Positions 17,195-20,189 of a DNA stretch of 20,189 nt are shown here, piece by piece. This DNA comes from Gnetum montanum (taxonomy: Eukaryota; Streptophyta; Gnetopsida; Gnetales; Gnetaceae), in the NCBI GenBank assembly GCA_015680685.1, contig MNCI01022408.1:1010379-1030567 (forward strand), in the 5' to 3' direction. Positions within the stretch are counted from its first letter, which is position 1. The number at the start of each line of letters is the position of its first letter. The notes under the pieces were generated by a model. The model was not told the origin of the DNA. It worked only from the letters and a program-made list of their open reading frames with translations, and did not search any database. The position numbers and the translations under genes were made by a program.

Positions 17195-19715
17195 ATGATT
17201 GGCAAGCAAAAGACCACAAGGCAGTGGAAGAAGATAAGTGAGCAAGCAAAACAAGGAGATCATGAGGCACAATCCTTCAGTATTCATCAACAAACTCTTG
17301 CCACAAAGAAATATGCTCAAGGAGAAGTAGACATTCCATAAGTGTCCATCTAGGGACATCAACTCACATTATTACCTGAATGCCTTTAGTCTATTCAGGA
17401 AAAATCCATCATGTTGACAATATTTATGAAACTTAACGTTGGTCCATTTTTGGAATTTTCTCTAAAAGGAGTTAAGGCCCAACTTCAGTCATCTCCTTTG
17501 TGCCCTACTCTAACAACAAATGGGAAGTGGTATTTAGGAGAAACACTCTAGTTTTGGTAGAATCGAGAAGCAAATACTACAGTAAACATTGAAGGGATCT
17601 TGATGTCTTAATTAATTAAGGTAATTGTAGAGGTACTAAATGTGCCCAATGAAGGGGCAAATGTAGACAAATATCAATAAGATCTAACACAGATGCTAGG
17701 AAGTTGTGGTTGTAGCAGTGTATGACAAGGACAATAAGGAATATAGTGAACTAACTACAGAAAAAAAGATCTATTTTAAAATTGGCACTTATCACTTGTT
17801 TCCCACCAAGAGATTAAACTAAATCTCTACATATGCAATTAGAGGTAGTGCAATTTTTTGGGAATGTTCAATGTAAACATCACTCACCTCTACTTCACAA
17901 AAATCCAAAGGCGGTTGAAGGAGAAGAAGGTAGGGAAGTTAATACTTCCATTCCCTTGCCTTATCTAGAAGTTATGAAAATGAGCTAGCATCCTAGGGTA
18001 TACAAATGATGCATTAAGAAAGGCATAGAATGCTTCCTATGCTAAAATGCTAAAGCTAGTGCCTCCCAAAAAGGACCAAATAGAAGAATAACCAAGCACT
18101 GAGGAGACTACCCAAACCATAGAACAACAATAATAGCAACAAGAACATGTTCTACCACCACTATTGCAAGGCTATAGGCTTCAATGAGTCATTTGTAGCA
18201 AATTGCAGAAACCATTAGTTGGGGAATCAAGGAAGAGACCAATTTATTCAAAGTAATTGATGATCTAGTTAGGCTAATCATCTTGTCAAATCCTGCTAGT
18301 AGAAAAATACCATTGTAGTCAGGAGGAGAAGCCCAATGATAACAACAGATTTTTGGGAACACCACATCATTTCAAATGATGATTGAATCTAAAGAAGGAG
18401 CCACAATTGTGATCATGTAGCACCATGATGCAGCAGGAGAAGCAAAAGTGATCATAGATCACATTAAAGAATATTTAAATATTTTTTTTGTGTTACTAAC
18501 TGATTTTTCTAGAACCAAAGATGCTCAAATATTAGTTGGTACCTCTATGACTCTTGTAGATCATGAAGATGTATTAAATATACTATTGCAAATAGGACAT
18601 GTTATGATAATTCTCTTCGACATTCCTAGTAATGTATCTACAACATAGTTTGAATTGATTACCACCAAAGGAAAATTGATCATGACTGAAACCAAGGTAG
18701 AGCATGCTAAGAATGAGCTTCATCAATTACAAGAAGAGCTCATAGTCTTGAGATTAGAAAGGAGAGATTTAACTTAGTTCATTGCACCAGACTAACTAGC
18801 ACAATTCAAAACTGAGTAGATCAATTACCTCTATAAGAATAATAAAGAGATAGAAAATGAGAAAGAAAAGAAAGTATGGAATGCTTTAGTGGTCGAAGCC
18901 CAAACATATGCCCATGCTAAAGCACTTATTGCCTTATAAGAGAAAAATAAACAACTTGCTACAGATAACATGCGATTAACCATTGTTGAAAAATAGAAAA
19001 ATATTTTGGAAGAGAGCATTCACCAACTAAGGGAATAGTTGGTGAGGGTCAACCAAGATATGAGCCGGCTTGTAAGAGAAAAAAAACTCTCTCCATGGAG
19101 AAGGTATGTGCCATTCATCAAAAGTTAGCCATCGAAATTAGCTCATGGTAGAATGAGGCAAAGAAGCATGAACAGCTCAAGGAACACTTCCATGATCATG
19201 TGGGGATGTATAAACAAATCAATGAGAAAGGGATTTAGATGGGGAAGGTCAAAATTAATTCCATGTCAACACAAAATCCATAATGGCAATCCATCTTGGA
19301 TAGCATGGTCCACACCTATAAAATAGAAGTGAAAAATAAAGACCTATAGATAGAGGACTTAAAAAAATACATGGGGTTTGCAAACCTCCATTATGCTCAC
19401 TTGGCCATGTTGACAACAAGTGGGCCCAGAAGTAAGCTTGAATAATAAGTAGCAGCCATGTACACCTTGTACAAGAAGGAGCTTGCAAATCACAAAGATG
19501 CTTTATAAAAACTTCAAGTAGCAAAGTTAGAGCTAAAAGCAGTTAAGGCTAGCTACTAGGGGCAAAAAGATGTAGCAGCGAAGTTGGCTAGAAGATTAAT
19601 AGATTACCATGAACTAAGAGAGAAGGCTATAGCTTTTTAAGAAGAAATATGAAAATTTGTGGCATGGTATGTTAAAGCTAATTAGATGTTTCCACAATTA
19701 CCTTGTCCGTGAAAT
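17195..19715 (+). pseudogene. Long decayed frame of element 3, coiled-coil protein of unknown function
   Basis: The ATG at 17195 opens frame 2 (MIGKQKTTRQWKKISEQAKQ). Coding character continues, with stops at likely CAA, CAG and TGG codons, to about 17700, then across frame changes to about 19712; the total would be roughly 840 codons. The N-terminal third looks globular (IMLTIFMKLNVGPFLEFSLK, KIYFKIGTYHLFPTKRLN). The second half (18660..19660) is rich in Glu, Lys, Leu and Ala with heptad-like stretches (HAKNELHQLQEELIVLRLER, EENEKEKK-type runs, LYKKELANHKDAL), so long coiled coil is likely. No zinc knuckle, protease or polymerase motif is seen. I do not recognise the family; a Gag-like structural protein or a captured host gene are both possible. 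Confidence 0.55.
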
Positions 19716-20081
19716 GCACCAATTTCATCAAACATTGGTTCATTAGCATGGATGGTTCATGATCCAAGAATGGAAGAGGAGAAATTGTAGGTTCTCTTAA
19801 ATCACTATTAATTTCATAAGCCTAACGACAAAGGGAAGCAATCAATGGAGGAGCCACTGCCACTAGGAACAACATAAGGCAACATCAAATTTCACCAAAT
19901 TTTGTTTTTTGTTAAAGTTTGTCATGTCATTTTTGTGTCATTTTCGTAAAACACCACTGAAACACTTAAGAGTCATGTATAGAATAGTCAGTGTCATGTA
20001 AATCTACCTCCTAATTTTATATCGGACTCTATCCTCATCTTTTTTAACTCAAGGATGAGTTTTCAATCAATCATGGGTGTA
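19716..20081 (+). other. Element 3 3' untranslated region with pre-LTR block
   Basis: No gene is seen. The last 36 bases (20046..20081) match the pre-LTR block of element 2 at 31 of 36 positions and end in TCATGGGTGTA, a weak polypurine tract directly before the LTR start. Confidence 0.6.
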
Positions 20082-20189
20082 TGATAAAGTAAAACATTTT
20101 ACCATAATGATGTCATAGTTATGATATCATATCTATGATGTCATAGATTCGATATTGTATCTCATGATATGTTATTGTATAAATGATAT
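20082..20189 (+). repeat. Element 3 3' LTR, first 108 bp
   Basis: It starts TGATAAAGTA after the polypurine-like tract and is cut by the window end. It contains the 14-bp array and a TATA box at 20178. Confidence 0.65.
20109..20184 (+). promoter_or_regulatory. LTR U3 promoter of element 3 (3' copy): 14-bp array plus TATA box
   Basis: GATGTC, GATATC, GATGTC, GATATT and GATATG start at 20109, 20123, 20137, 20151 and 20166 (spacing 14, 14, 14, 15). TATAAAT follows at 20178. Confidence 0.62.

Larger units (their letters stand above)
16600..20189 (+). mobile_element. Element 3: probable non-autonomous LTR retrotransposon, right end outside window
   Basis: Two LTR-like starts, at 16600 (TGAGAAAATT) and 20082 (TGATAAAGTA), show the same layout: a 14-bp GATATC-type array and a TATA box 97 and 96 bp from the start. 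A 24-bp alignment of 16625..16648 with 20108..20131 has 15 matches, and all but one mismatch are transitions. The 20082 copy is preceded by a pre-LTR block shared with element 2. The interior (about 3 kb) shows no protease, RT, RNase H or integrase motif, only one long decayed frame. No primer site was found and the 5' LTR end is unresolved. The alternative is that this is a rearranged 3' part of element 1. Confidence 0.6.

Noticed and set aside
17195-17225. ttggcaagc near 17199 as a primer binding site of element 3
   Set aside because: Only about six bases fit the element 2 primer site, and no LTR end in CA precedes it at the right distance.
17117-17362. Minus-strand open stretch of 81 codons with hydrophobic content
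   Set aside because: It is the complement of the plus-strand frame of element 3, and its leucine-rich look comes from the reverse of Lys/Glu-rich codons.
19255-19524. Minus-strand open stretch of 89 codons
   Set aside because: Opposite strand of the coiled-coil frame, with no recognisable motif.
1-20189. tRNA, rRNA or host protein genes
   Set aside because: No cloverleaf-like or rRNA-like segment was noticed on reading, and every recognisable coding motif belongs to retroelements.

Overview
The window looks like repeat-rich plant nuclear DNA, possibly from a large-genome seed plant such as a gymnosperm, but the species cannot be fixed from sequence alone. I see no host gene. Nearly everything belongs to nested, heavily decayed LTR retrotransposons of the Ty3/gypsy superfamily. 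The gag and pol motifs and a tRNA-Asp-type primer site point to the Athila/Tat branch rather than the chromoviruses.

Element 1 (1..5757) enters the window in the C-terminal part of gag. It runs through protease, reverse transcriptase, RNase H and integrase to about 4462, then a T-rich 3' non-coding region. It is interrupted at 5757 by element 2 (5758..16434), a related copy with both LTRs (816 and 823 bp), TG...CA ends and a perfect CATAT target duplication. Element 2 carries a degenerate primer site (6575), a gag frame from 6711, pol to 13688, about 1.9 kb of 3' non-coding DNA and a polypurine tract before the 3' LTR. Its gag is interrupted by an antisense solo LTR of the same family (7205..8015) with a perfect GTTGT duplication.

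Downstream, 16600..20189 is best read as a third element. An LTR-like start at 16600 and a second one at 20082, cut by the window edge, flank about 3 kb that holds no pol motif but one long decayed frame (17195..about 19715) predicted to be rich in coiled coil. I do not recognise that protein.

The most striking signal is a tandem array of a 14-bp palindromic unit, ideal form GATATCGCGTACGC. It lies just upstream of the TATA box in all five LTR starts, which belong to two different LTR families. The spacing is kept even where CpG decay has erased much of the sequence. Reading frames are broken mostly by C-to-T or G-to-A changes at CAA, CAG, CGA and TGG codons, as expected of long-methylated, silenced repeats. 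Inferred order of insertion: elements 1 and 3 oldest, then element 2, then the solo LTR.
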